Of a stretch of 64,000 bases of DNA, positions 26,670 to 38,619 are shown in pieces. The position numbers and the translations under genes were made by a program. The notes below the pieces were generated by a model. That model was not told where the DNA came from. It did not search any database and saw nothing but the letters and a program-made list of their open reading frames with translations. The stretch covers positions 25,324,778 to 25,388,777 of the forward strand of contig NC_060237.1 of the NCBI RefSeq assembly GCF_021155775.2, given 5' to 3'. Numbering within the stretch: position 1 is the first letter of the stretch; the number at the start of each line of letters is the position of its first letter. This DNA comes from Neodiprion pinetum. Lineage: Eukaryota > Arthropoda > Insecta > Hymenoptera > Diprionidae.

Positions 26670-28518
26670 TTGTGAAATTTGTTGCTTATGATACACCTTG
26701 CAATCTATGCTCGAATATTGCGGCCCTGAAACGAATAAAAAAAAAAAAATAGAACTAAATTTCAACAAAACAAAACAGTTTAAGATTAACGTAATGGGTT
26801 CAGGGGTTCAGTTATTATCAATACTGTCTGTTGTTATCTCGCGAGCGACGCCACTATTTATGTATATTTACAATATTCATTGCTTTTAAGATTCAAAAAT
26901 AAATATTATAGAAATGATATTTAAAAAATTCGCGAAAAAAAATCTTTAATGTTACTTGTGAATGTATGATACTAGAGAAATTAATAACATAGGATTGCAT
27001 AAAATAACAATTACTATAAAATAAGCCTATATAATATGTTTAAAATAAAAACTTCGACAAATAGCGAAATATGAAATATATAAGTACCTATACGATAATT
27101 TTAGTAACTATTCTTCTTATTACCATTACTTATTATTATTATTATTATTATCAATTAATTAATTAATTAATTAATTATTACATGAATATAAATAATTATA
27201 AAATAATTATTTCGTTCCGTTTTTTTCAATGGTTCTAGTTTTACATGATACTCTGATGATACTGTAGCATACAATTAAATGTGTTACGCGGAAATTAATT
27301 GTCTCGATAGAGACACAACATGATATAATTATTACTGTACATTTTTTGTGGTTTATTTAACAATAAAATATTAACATCAATGTTAATAGGTATACAACAT
27401 TCTATTGTCACAGGTACCTATTAACAGTCCCGTGATTTATCTGTTATTCGCAAATAATTGTGAAGATAACTTTATATAGTATGCGAATTGATTTGAAACT
27501 TCCGACCTCACAGACTTATTATATTTTAGCACGTTGTAACGATTTTGTACGTCAAAAATCGAAATTCTATGCCTTATCGCCATACATCTGTGAATTTAAT
27601 GCAAATACTATAAAACAATAACGTTTTTACATCTAGAAAAGCTCATAGCACCCATAAAAAATAGTCGTAGTTCCACAACTCTTGGACTAACTCTTACTGT
27701 AGATAAAAATAATTTAATATCAACTTCATTGATTAAAAGCCAGATATGTATAGAAATATATTTTGTTTATTGCTCAAGATTTTTATTGTACGGTCAATTT
27801 TAACTACGATTAACCATAATTTCTTCAATTTCACAATTTTCATGCTTTGAATACCAACTATACCTAGATGTATTTTTTATGAGGTAGCAATTAATAACGT
27901 TGACGAAATTCTTTAATACCAAAATTCATCATTTTACAATTCACTACCTGTGTGGCAATAATAATTTCAACGATCGGTGTTATTGAGTCATAAATATACC
28001 TTTACAAGGTGAATTGAACATCATAAGGAGTTGAGGGTGTGTTCTGGTCGATTTCGATATTGACGTATTTATCTCCGAATATCGAGGTCCACGTGTCTCA
28101 AACGTGAATAAGGGCTTAAAGGCTCCATTCTGCACGCAATTCCGAACAAAAACAGTCCAATACATTCTAATTTCTTTATTATTGCGTCTAAGGAAATTGT
28201 ATTAGAGTGTTTTTGTTAAGAATTGCACGTAGAATGGAGCTGTTAAGTTCTTAATCAGTATAAAGGTTAACAATTATGCATTCACTTTAAAGTGATGTAA
28301 TAATTACCATTGAAGGTTTATCTCATACTTTCGAGTCATCGTCGGTAATGATCTTAAATTTTATTGTTTACATCGAAATTGTTAAAAAGTATGTCTATAT
28401 GTATGAAAGAAAAAATTCATGATCGATCTTATCTTTTCACTTATCTCTTTTCATAAATATACATACATCATTGCAAGAATCGTTGATAATTCTACTATTT
28501 TACAGAGGTTCGATAAAT

Positions 28519-28626
28519 AGATCCAAGAACTGTTGTCCACAAGTGAATATTTGTGTAGCAGAGTTGCAGTTCTTTAATGCTGCACTCCCGGAAATCAATG
28601 GGATTCCTACAAACATTACGGCAGAG
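28519..28626 (+). CDS. Exon-like island, unassigned
   Basis: After a candidate acceptor (CTATTTTACAG, ending 28505) the frame includes SKNCCPQVNICVAELQFF and ALPEINGIPTNITAE. It ends at a donor, GCAGAG|GTAAAG, at 28626/28627 in phase 0. Another short open stretch on the same strand at about 28829-28897 (LLELNTVIASRERIEAEIVAQ, listed separately) ends at CACAG|GTAAAC. Together these look like small exons or decayed exons of one plus-strand gene. Without a recognisable family or a full chain of phases I cannot assemble them. Confidence 0.2.
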
Positions 28627-28828
28627 GTAAAGTATTGTTCCAAATTCTATTGCACTCATTGAAATGTCAATTATTTTCTGTGGCGAAGTATTCACGCCCA
28701 ACTGTTCGTTCTTTAGTCCAGTAAACATGTTTTCTAGCTAAATAAGAAAATAATTTTTAATTACAGAAATTCATTTGTGGAAATAATAGAACTGCAAGTA
28801 ACGATGTCAGGCATGTTAATTTATTTTT

Positions 28829-28897
28829 CACTTTCTACTGGAACTGAACACCGTGATTGCGTCCCGTGAACGCATTGAGGCAGAAATTGTGGCACAG
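28829..28897 (+). CDS. Short exon-like island, unassigned
   Basis: A short frame reads LELNTVIASRERIEAEIVAQ and ends at a donor, GGCACAG|GTAAAC, in phase 0. The charged helical composition is unlike that of chance AT-rich frames. I saw no clear acceptor immediately upstream. It may belong with the islands at 26496 and 28519. The support is weak. Confidence 0.15.
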
Positions 28898-29378
28898 GTA
28901 AACTATACAGTTTTTTTTTTTTTTTATTTACTCCAGGAAGTTACATTGATTCGGTTTGTGTCAAACTGGCAATATTACAGTCTCGAAAATATTACAAGAT
29001 AACGAATTGTTGGTTGATCTGACCGAGTGACCCAGATTTGTATTATCCTAAATATGTAACATTTTATAGAATCAGGCCGATCAACAAATAAACTGTGACC
29101 CAACGTATTATAACGAGTACAAAGTATCGTCCTGAATTTATGCATTAGCATGAATACATACATACGTACAACCGTTTGCAACTTATGAAACGGTGAATGT
29201 ATAATATGGCACTATAGTTCGTCCCGTATTGAAAATTAATTGAGTGCAAAGCTACGCCGAGTAAAATGATAAATCTATAATCATCAATTATTTTAGACAC
29301 TTCAACTTGCACATCTTTTAGTCGTGTGTTACAGCTTATTGGTAATCGTATTTAGGGACTTTTATATACCGGCAATCG

Positions 29379-31327
29379 TCATCCCAATAGAACCTTCCGC
29401 ATCATTACTCCGTTGCTATCTATTTTATCATCGTTTGATCTTGGATCAATGCACTTGCTGCTGCATAAGTATTGTAGTAACGGGACCCGATATTTTCCAC
29501 AAAAGTCGACGAACTTGATGTGTTCAATTCTGTTGTTAAAAAATACACCTGAAAAATCAAACAACAGTTTATTACGTACAGCGTACAAATTGTTTTTATA
29601 CCTATAAATATCGATATGCATATTCTTAACAAATGCAAAATACTGGCATTATTCCTCACATAACTTTGCAAATTATGCATTTTGCTATGTAACAAACAAC
29701 ATTACTCATCCGAGTGCTCTTATGTGCAATTAATTCAGAGGCAGAATATAATTTGCTGCTCAAGCAGTACAACAAAGAAGTTCCGTAATCGGACTGAAAA
29801 AAAGACCGACGGATTTACTTGTGGGGTATATATACAAATTACTGCTGACAAGAGTTAAAAGATAATAAACGTTTCTCCGAATGTAAGAAATATACTTCGA
29901 CTGCATGCGTAATATCGGTCAATATTCGAAATGTTCGTAATTGGAAGATATAAAATGTGCAATATATATTGGTCGAACTTGAGATTCGGATAATATTCGG
30001 GTTGTTCATCTACAACTGCGTTCACCGATTATTGTTGTCTGGAAATGAAATTTATTTATCGACGAAGCGTAAACCAGAAAGTATCGTTCGTACCTTTGCA
30101 ATTTGGATTAACGCAGCAATGGCCGCTGTTTAGGTAATCGGTTAAATTTTTCGGCAAATCCTCTTTGCCGTAGTGAATATTATTAATTTTAATAACACGT
30201 GCCGCCAGTTCCAATAATGACGGAGGATCATGAGTCATGTCAGACACAAATCGAACCACCAAAGGATTGTCACGCAATGACAACTGGAAAAAAATCGAAA
30301 GTTCACAATCCGATTAGAACTTCAGTATAATGACATATATTTATAATTTCTTATTGTTAGTACGAATTATTTTTCTGTGGTATCTTGTTCTTCGTGCGAC
30401 TTTGTTCTTTGCATGTAATTTTTCTAGAAAATAACACGACCTTAAGGTCTCAATTATGCATATAATACCTGATAATCGTGGAAATACAAACCTCTGTAAG
30501 GCAGCTTAGTGTTATTATTTCAGTAGGTAATGTTTTGAGCCTGTTTTTGTGCAATAACAACGATTTCAAGTTCTTCAAATTAGCAATCGATCCGGGTAAA
30601 CTCTCGAGCATGTTATCGCATAGGATCAGTGCGTGCAAAGTTGTGAGTTGACCGAGCGTCGATGGAACATCGGTTAAACTATTTCCTCCCATCGATAGAA
30701 TTTGCAATCTGAAGTAAAATCAATTTCTGAATAATTATTCATACGCGGGAATTAATATCTGATTATTGTATAAGTAAATTTTCTGCTTATTAATGGAGTT
30801 TATCTCCGTGCGTTAAAAAATGACGTATCTTTTAAAAGAGCCAAATGTAATTACCGTTGCAATTTCCATATATCTTTTGTGATCCTCGATATACCGTTGC
30901 CTCCAAGGTAGAGATATCGGAGTGCTGTCAGTTGTAAGACTTGTTCGGGAAATTCGGTCAATCGATTGCCACTCAGATTGAGTTCCCTCAGTGTTGAAAA
31001 AGCCTCAAATGTTTTCGGCAAGGAGTCATTGGACAGGTTGTTATTTTTCGCAACCAACGTGGTAAGCGGGCAATCGCTTAAAAAATCTGGCAGTTCGGAA
31101 AGTCCACAATTCGACAAGTCGAGCAGGTGTAAATTGGTGAATTTTGTTATGTTACCCGGTGCGTGATTCAATTGATTCTGATGTAGTAATATTGTCTCGA
31201 CACTCTCGGGATCTTTTATAGATCCCAAACTTTCCTTCACAGCATCCGAGTCCAACGAAAGATACGAGAAATCCAAAGTTTTCGTTGGATTATCCGAATC
31301 ACTCGAGTCCGACGTGTAATTATCCAT
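29379..31327 (-). CDS. LRRC58: Leucine-rich repeat-containing protein 58-like (LRRC58), complete, four exons
   Basis: Minus-strand exons 31327-30855, 30708-30492, 30283-30094 and 29548-29379 join in phase to 1050 nt (349 residues; human LRRC58 is about 370). After an acidic Ser/Asp-rich start (MDNYTSDSSDSDNP), about eight leucine-rich repeats follow, for example LRELNLSGNRLTEFPEQV, LRYLYLGGNGISRI and LHALILCDNMLESLPGSI. Next comes LSLRDNPLVVRFVSDM, which is diagnostic of LRRC58. The C-terminus is a conserved Cys-rich module, CCVNPNCKGVFF...KFVDFCGKYRVPLLQYLC, and the protein ends MMRKVLLG as in vertebrate LRRC58. All introns are GT-AG. LRR proteins act as protein-binding scaffolds; the Cys module may bind metal (inference). 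Transcription diverges from the TIM29 gene. Confidence 0.95.
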
Positions 31328-32270
31328 ATTTTACGATCTTTAATGTTTAATACTGGCAATGTATGTACCTCCAGACAATTTCGCGTGTAACTTCTCATAC
31401 GTATGTGTATTTGAAGCGATTTCGCAACTCCCCGGAATAACGTATAAGGTAATGATGATTCCCGGCAAGCTGAGAGGGAACTGAAACCAAAAGCCACAGC
31501 TTTAAGTTTTTATCCGGTCATTTTATAAGCCAGTCGCCAGTTTATCACTCCGTCTCATCGGCTCATCATGTGTGAGAGTGACAAACAGGCACGGAGTGGA
31601 ATTAGACCACCAATAAGGCTACTATCTGTTATCAGCTCTTGGAATAAAAATTCAATCAACATACCGACCAACGGAAAGCCTCGAACACTGCCCGCGAAGC
31701 ACTGCACACTTGTTTTTTTCCCCGCAGTTCGCGGAACACTTCGCCGCGTTCAAGCCGACTAAACTTGTCGCGGGACTGACGTTCATGTTTGAATCATTAC
31801 GCAACACTGATTCTTACTAGTATTAACGCAAGTTAGACAAGTGTGGTTGAAGTAAGATATCGGATGTAGTAATCACGGAACAAAATTAACGTCATACATA
31901 ACCTCAAAGGCACGCCGGAGTTGAAGTGAGGTTAGGTAATTTGTACATATTTTTTTATTAACCTGAACGCACTTTTCCGAGGTTACTATTCAAAACGCTT
32001 TATCTCTGGTACAGGTTTTCTAATTCTTCGATATTTTTTTTTCTCAACTTCCAAAGTAAGCATGTAACAAATCTCTGTTGCAGCTATACCAACGATATGC
32101 TTTCACAAACATCTTATAAACTAACAATTTCTTATTGAAGCTTGTTTTGTTTAAGCATCAGCAAAAATGACATTTCAAATGTTACTACCGACATTTAATC
32201 TCACCATTAGTTTGAAAAACTGTACAGATTTTAGGTTAGATTATTTGTGGGGAATAAAATTGGGGTGAAT
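31328..32270. promoter_or_regulatory. Shared intergenic region between divergent LRRC58 and TIM29/PRORP
   Basis: LRRC58 runs left and TIM29 runs right from this 0.94 kb gap, so it should hold both promoters. I see no TATA box at a sensible distance from either start. There are GAGGTTAGGT at about 31928 and TTAGGTTAGA at about 32231, word types I associate with hymenopteran housekeeping promoters. A strong donor consensus, GAA|GTAAGA, lies at 31851/31852. It could be the 3' end of a non-coding 5' exon for the plus-strand genes. Confidence 0.5.
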
Positions 32271-32846
32271 ATGTTCCCATCTTTTCTTCACAGTAGAAAG
32301 TTGATTCAATATAAAAATAATCTTTACAAGAAATGGGCAATGTGTTGGAAAATTTTTTATACTGATTACGCAAATGTTGGAATAAGAACGTATCAAGACT
32401 GTGTTGCCAATCCATTAAGATCCGGTCTAACTTTGACTACAGCATGGGGCGTTTATTATATCAAATCTCACAACCCGGACAAACTGAGTTATCTTAGCGC
32501 TATTATTAACGCAAATAACTATTTTACCCTCATATCAAGTTCAGTTAGAAACCCTTCCACTTCAGAATATTTGAGAATGATCAACAATTCATTGTCTCAA
32601 GGAATCGTTCGCTATTTTAGCTGTGGATTTTTTTCCATCGCATGGATAGACGAATATGATGATATTGTTTCGGTATATAAACGGCAGTGTCGTTATTTAA
32701 CGATTAGCTGGATGGCATTACCCGGTAAGATTGTGGATATTGGGTTTTTGAATCGTTGGTGGATTCTTGAACAGAAAATGGTTAATTGCGATGTAAATCA
32801 TTGGGAATTTGAGAAGAAAGCTGACCAAAATGCTGCTAATTTTTAA
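32271..32846 (+). CDS. Timm29: Mitochondrial import inner membrane translocase subunit Tim29
   Basis: Intronless frame of 191 residues. Tim29 is a metazoan subunit of the TIM22 complex, which inserts carrier proteins into the inner mitochondrial membrane. Family-specific stretches are visible: DYANVGIRTYQDCVANPLRSG near residues 30-50, one likely membrane segment (GLTLTTAWGVYYI), and the strongly conserved C-terminal block QCRYLTISWMALPGKIVD with FLNRWWILEQKM and NCDVNHWEF. These match the human block CRYL...FPGRVLDVGF.GRWW. The start is taken as the first ATG in this frame. An upstream in-frame GTG is not used in animals. It is shorter than human TIM29 (260 residues), mostly through loss of the charged C-terminal tail. 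No AATAAA lies between its stop and the PRORP start 91 bp downstream. Confidence 0.92.
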   Translation: MFPSFLHSRKLIQYKNNLYKKWAMCWKIFYTDYANVGIRTYQDCVANPLRSGLTLTTAWGVYYIKSHNPDKLSYLSAIINANNYFTLISSSVRNPSTSEYLRMINNSLSQGIVRYFSCGFFSIAWIDEYDDIVSVYKRQCRYLTISWMALPGKIVDIGFLNRWWILEQKMVNCDVNHWEFEKKADQNAANF

Positions 32847-32937
32847 TTCCTAAAGTATTAGGTAATTCCAGTTGGTTGTAATGATGGTTATTGAATACCC
32901 TTGGAATTTTTGAACACATTTTGTTTCAGACACAATT

Positions 32938-34799
32938 ATGGCATTTCATAAAATTTCTGTTGGTACAATCATGACCCTCTCGAGGCTTTTGAGCACTTTG
33001 GGACGTAAGGCAAACAATGCAGGTATTTCAAAGTTTGAAAACCTAGCAGTCCTCCAAACACTAAAAGGCCAGACAAGTCTAAGCAGTGATCAATGGACGA
33101 ACTTAAGGAAAGAAATTATGGAGACTGATATGCCAAGTGCGGCAAATGCTGTAGATACTACGATACTTCAATTTTGTTCACACACGGAAAATTTTGAACT
33201 TGGCAAATCGTGTATGAAATACTTGAGAGAAAATAATTACGAATTAAATCCGGCACTAGTTGGAGTGTATTTTAAGTTATTATACCGAAATAAAGATACT
33301 CTCACTGAGGATGAAAAGCAAGAGATTCTAAGCATCTATAATGATCTGCGGCTCAAATATCCGCTTCTTGACGCAACGACAGCGGAGTATTGTGTCATGG
33401 TTATTTCTCTTACAGAAAAGTGGCTAGATGTAATAGAATTATTGGAAATGATAAAAATATCTTGTAATGCCGCTTCACGTGCTTACAACGCTGCAATCTC
33501 TGCTGCATTTAATAATGGAGACAGTGAATTGGGCTGGAAACTTCTTCATGATATGGTAAAGATAAAGAGAGTACCATCTTCAGATGCATACATAGCATAT
33601 TTAAATTATTGTCTGCAGAATTTTGAAAAACCTCAAGATCGCGTCCAAGAAATAGAAAAGCTCTTTAATTTTTTTACACAATATTGCTTAAGCCCCAATG
33701 AAGATGTCATCAATCAAATTGCAACTATTTTTACCAAGTTGGGATGGGTAGCAAATACTGGCACGGTAGATCTTTCGTAAGTTATTTTAAATTCTAGATA
33801 GCTAGAAAATAATTCGAATTTATAATGAATATTGTGAAAACGTTTATTTATATTGTTTACAGAGGTACATGCTGTACCTGCAATCACACACTTTCACCGC
33901 CGTCAATAACAGATGAAGAATTTTCCCATTTATCAAAGACGGTACTTGAAAAGGGCCTTGTTGGGCAAGATGCTTACAAAAAGTCATCCCCAGCCGAGGT
34001 CCGAAAATTGATCAATTTCGTGAATAAAACCAAACCATACGACATTGTAATCGATGGGCTCAATGTTGCGTACACAAACAATAAAAATATGGCTGGCCCT
34101 AGAAATGTAATGTTACCTCATGTGATCATAAATGTCACGATATGTAGCGAAATAACTAATCAAGGCTGAAATTATCTTTAATTGTTTTGCAGCTAGCCTC
34201 TCTGGTCAGATCTTGTCTTGATAGAAATCAAATTGTCCTAGTACTTGGCCGAAAACATATGTTAAAATGGCAACGAGAACATATCACTTACATCAAGAAT
34301 AATTCTTTCCTGTTTCTTACTGATAATCTGTGAGTTTTTGTTCCGTAAACTACACAGTGTTAAGAATAACCATCTAAATAATTTTATAAGTATTAGATTT
34401 TTGATGAATATTGAAAGACTTATTACAACAAGAATTAATGATATTTTTCTGTTGTATAGATCATCGGATGACCCCTTTCTTCTATATGCCACACTGGTAA
34501 GTGGACCAAAGACGAATTTTGTTTCCTCCGATCTAATGCGACAGCATAAATTTCTTATGGGTGATCCGATGTTGGAGAAAATTTTCAAACTTTGGCAAAT
34601 GTCTCACCAATGTTTCGTCAAGTTTAATAAAAGTGGCAAACTGACATTCATAAGCCCCTTGAAATTCTCGCCCACTGCTCAAAAAGGCAAGCGTTGCTGG
34701 CACATTCCTTACGGGTGCGAAACTGACTCGTTAAGGGAATCATTCGAACCACCCACAGCTTGGTTGTGCTTAGTTGAGCCAAAATCTTTCTGTAAATAG
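32938..34799 (+). CDS. PRORP: Mitochondrial ribonuclease P catalytic subunit (PRORP/MRPP3), four exons
   Basis: Exons 32938-33776, 33863-34106, 34193-34329 and 34460-34799 join in phase to 519 residues (human about 580). This is the metallonuclease subunit of protein-only mitochondrial RNase P, which cuts precursor tRNAs at the 5' end together with the MRPP1/MRPP2 methyltransferase complex. The N-terminal two fifths is helical PPR-type sequence (ASRAYNAAISAAFNNGDSEL, KLLHDMVKIKRVPSSDAY). A split zinc site follows, with CCTCNH early and CWHIPYGC...WLCL at the end. The NYN nuclease domain carries the acidic active-site residues in IDGLNVAY and LSSDDPFLLYATL. A polyadenylation signal AATAAA (34810-34815) starts 11 bases past the stop. 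A candidate splice acceptor (TTTTGTTTCAG, ending 32929) sits just before the start codon, suggesting a spliced 5' UTR. Confidence 0.95.
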
Positions 34800-34809
34800 T
34801 TTTACTTTC

Positions 34810-34815
34810 AATAAA
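34810..34815 (+). terminator. Polyadenylation signal for PRORP
   Basis: AATAAA directly downstream of the PRORP stop. No equivalent hexamer follows the TIM29 stop, so this may serve both genes. Confidence 0.7.
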
Positions 34816-35199
34816 TATAGGCATTATTTACAAGATAGTATTTATTCTCTACAGAGTAACTTACTTAGATTGCAATAATAATACTAGTACCAGTAATAAG
34901 AAGAAAGAGAATACTGGTTCTTAAAAAATTGGAAAGAAAAATTACAAGTACGACTGTGTGTTCCCTGTTCATGTTTATGAAAATCGTTTATCTTCAGTTC
35001 TAATAGTCTAAATTACGACTTATACTAACAATACAAAAACAATGTTTGAAGAAGAAAAACGGAGTATTCTTGTCAAAGTGTTATTTTCACACGAGATGAC
35101 GGCCTGCGTGAGGTTGATATTCAACGGCTCATCGCCGCTACAAGAAATATTGATTAAATAGTAGTTAAGTTGTATTTATCGCGTGGTTCGACGCCAACT

Positions 35200-35560
35200 C
35201 GCGTTCAAACCTGGCGGTTCTGTAACGGCGCCAAAGATGGCGCCACTGGTGAGTGAAGTTGGTAGCAGAATCGCAGCAGCGAGCGGATCGCAGTTTCGTG
35301 AATTGCGGCGGCGTGTCACGGTGCAACAGGTGACATGACGTTGTTTATAACTAGTAATAGTTGACAATGAGAGTGGTTTGTACTTAGCGGTGATTCGAAT
35401 TGATACGCGAGACACTCGCAGCAAACGCATTGTGCCGGCGTAACAAAGTGGGCGACGGGACGGGAGGGGGAGTATTCTCCCCGTAGTGAAGTACCGTGCG
35501 CGAGTGAGAGACGTGCAGGTGAAGTGCATCCCAGTTAGAACTGTCAAGGTATATTCGACG
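35200..35560 (+). promoter_or_regulatory. GC/CpG-rich promoter or 5' UTR exon-like patch
   Basis: CpG density rises sharply here against AT-rich flanks. The patch contains AAGATGGCGCC, which resembles a YY1/Pho core. It also contains several splice-donor-like sites in plus orientation: CACTG|GTGAGTG near 35248, CGTGCAG|GTGAAG near 35519 and GTCAAG|GTATAT near 35549. That pattern is typical of the first, non-coding exon of a developmentally regulated insect gene. No downstream coding exon on the plus strand could be recognised in the window, so this stays a hypothesis. Confidence 0.3.
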
Positions 35561-38500
35561 AACGCGAGAAGGATCTCTCTCTTCACCATTTTACTGGATT
35601 CCAAATGGTTGGACGAAATATTTAGCAAAACAAAAGGTTCGTTCCAAATGTCCTTATGAATATCTGGTCCACCGTTACCTGACGTTTAGAGTATCCATCT
35701 CTCGAAGATATAGAAACAACGAGAAACGGATAAACACACGTTTGCAAAGTGAACGGCCTCCATCGCACTGTAATACTTGTTTTCGAGTCGCGTGGGCGAG
35801 AGAAAAAATCTTACAATTAGCCTACGCACCTTGAGCGTGTTTTATTTGGTCGCTGCGCTCGCAGCTGCCGTTTGCAACTGCACTCGGTCGGTAATTATCA
35901 GTATGTAAATACAAAAATAGGCCACATTTGATTTTTTAAGTTGGACAATAGAGATTTCGCCGATAACAATCTCTGCGTATACGTGAAAGAAATAGTAAGT
36001 CGAGTGTATCGAAATGAAAGCAAAATTGATCGAGTAACATTTTACCGAGTAACGGTACTCGTCAAAATTCCACAGGGTTGATCCTGTGCATTCCTTTGGT
36101 AATCATTCTCATCCACCAGGCCGATTTACGTCGTGTATTAAAAATAATACAAAGACGACCTCGATTTGTAGTAAATTAACTAAATCGATTTTATTACTGC
36201 CGCTATTATTGTCACAGCCGTCGTTATTGCTTGCCCGTTTTTTACGACTCGATTGTTTAATTTTTCGACTCCAATGCTGAATGGAATGTGCGTTAATTCA
36301 CTTGCTGCAATTTTCCGCTCTCTGCGGCGATCCTTAAATGGGAACTATGTTAGATGTGAATACTTGCGTACTCGTTAAACTAACGCGTGAGAGCGCAGTG
36401 AAAAAATTTGTGGTATTTGATTCGTCTCGTGAAGGGGTCATATTCATTTACAGGCCGTTCATTCCTTCAATTAATCCGATGCAGCGATTTATTTGTGTAC
36501 GATGATGCCTCTGTGCGTTCGTAGGTACGCAGTATTTATTCCCAGTATGACATTAAACGTGTAACAAACGTACACACATTCATACATATTTATGTATACG
36601 TACTTCCAGCGAAAGCATGTCACGAATTTTATGGCCAGAGATCGTTCTTTCCATCGCTATATTGCAGCATTAACCTTATTTCGGTTCTTATTTAATTTAA
36701 CTCTTTCATTTTATCCGAATGTTCCATACAACAATCGCTTTGTGTGTACAGAAATTTTAACGAAATGCAAAGTATGGCTTACGCCGATCACCAATTCAAA
36801 CTACGACGGATGACGTAGACTTTCATGCAACCGCTACAATTTTTATCTCGGCACGTGGTATGTAAATTAATAAACAATTTCGATGTTTTCTCGTAATACG
36901 ATAATCTGGGCTTCACGAATCACCGAAGTGATGCACCTGAAATTGCGATCGATTGGTCTAATATTGAAATTTCGAAGAGTAAATGAAGAAACTTGGTTAT
37001 AATAGCTGTATCGAAAAGCACGAACTTGAGACTAAACATTCCACTGATCCATATTCTTTGATTATTATCAGAACTCAGAATAAGCGAAATCTCGAGTTTT
37101 GTATCGAGCTTAAGATTGATAAAAATTCCATATACATCCAAAGCGTTAAGTTCACTTTCGATCGATTAATTCGTTCTGTATATATTTAGATTTTTTCACG
37201 TTATCACGCACGAGTAGGTATCTTTTCATAATTGCAGCAACGTTACATGATCGATCAATACCCAAACACACCCGGCGATAAGAACTGATCGAATCTAATC
37301 TAGCGGCGATGAAATAATGATTTAAAAAAAAAGGAGTCAAACAGATTCTCCGCCCACCTTCTTTCGCTCTGCAGCTATACTAATTAACAATAAATAGCAT
37401 AAGTCGAGCAGCCTACTTCGCTTGGCGAGTTGTTGTACACGTTTTACCCTGAGCATAATTAGGGCTGAAGTAGGCACCCTGAAGGAGACGGGCTTAACAC
37501 TACCGGGTGAATAAATACGAAAATGCACCTGGATAAGATAAATTCGGTTTATCACCGCTGCTGTTGTGGACGTCCTGCGAACGGGTGGCACGGCATGTAT
37601 GCGCCTTTATCGCGCACCTTATAGCCTGTCAACCACCAAGAGATAAGACCTCGACTGCCTCTCTTGTACTCGCGTACGAAGGGAGAAAGCCGGTGGTGGA
37701 GGAGAAGGTGGAGGAGGAAGAGGACGGACTCGGAGAAACAAAAGTTTCACTGTTCGCATACTTACCGCCCATACGCGTTCGCCCTGAATAGAAAAACAAT
37801 ATGAATTCATATACGCCTCGATGCATTGTTATTTCCTGTATCAACCGAAGTAAAATACATACCTTTATGTATAATACTAACTACTAGGAGAAGAGATTTG
37901 CGTGCGAATCAACGAGAATCTATTTTTCACTACAGATGTTGTTTGAATGTTTGAAGAGGAGGACCGAACGATGGCTCTTACGGCACTTCTTGATTCTCCT
38001 CTTTGTTTGTTTCACTCCCACCACTTGGGGCAAATTTGAAACGGCATGCTTGTTAACAATTCTTGGATGTATCTATCATACCAGGCAAGTAGGGAGTCTC
38101 ACCTGATGCACGGGACATAAAGTGGGACTGCTAAATGATTCAAACGCGATAAAAATCATTTGTTTATTCATAAGTTCGTGCACAGGGAAATGGGGTCGGT
38201 GCTCACCACTTTAATACGGTATATGTACGTCTAATATATTTCCTGCAGCGTAAAGCGTCTTCCAGAGACGGCTGCATGCATGTATTATAATGTACAATTT
38301 TTACCTGATTCCTTTTGCGGTTGTTTTAATCGTTGATTTTCACATACCCTGAAGTTTCGATCGAAAGGCATTCTTACGAGGAAAAACTAAATCAATACAA
38401 TATTCAGCCGTATTAGCTGGATTTTATTTAAGCCTAAGAAAGTTTTGAATGATTTGATAACTCGAGTTTTTACGATAAAAAATGTTCAGTATTCAAGTAC

Positions 38501-38619
38501 GCCCTGGACCTAACGGCAAAATCGTGAATTCATCCGCACCCTGCATGCATACGGACGCTTAAAACTTTCGACAATATCTCGGGTCACGGTTTGGTCAACG
38601 TCGCCGCGTCGTTTCAGCA

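Noticed and set aside
30966..31166. 66-codon open frame, plus strand, inside LRRC58
   Set aside because: Antisense shadow of the LRR-coding exon.
32247..32270. Upstream extension of the TIM29 frame from GTG
   Set aside because: Animal nuclear genes do not use GTG starts of this kind. The first ATG at 32271 gives a sensible Tim29 N-terminus.
34262..34588. 108-codon open frame, minus strand, across PRORP exons 3-4
   Set aside because: Antisense shadow that crosses a well supported intron of PRORP.
35176..35628. 150-codon open frame, minus strand
   Set aside because: It lies opposite a CpG-rich patch with plus-strand donor sites. The peptide is basic and Ser/Thr/Arg-rich with no recognisable domain.
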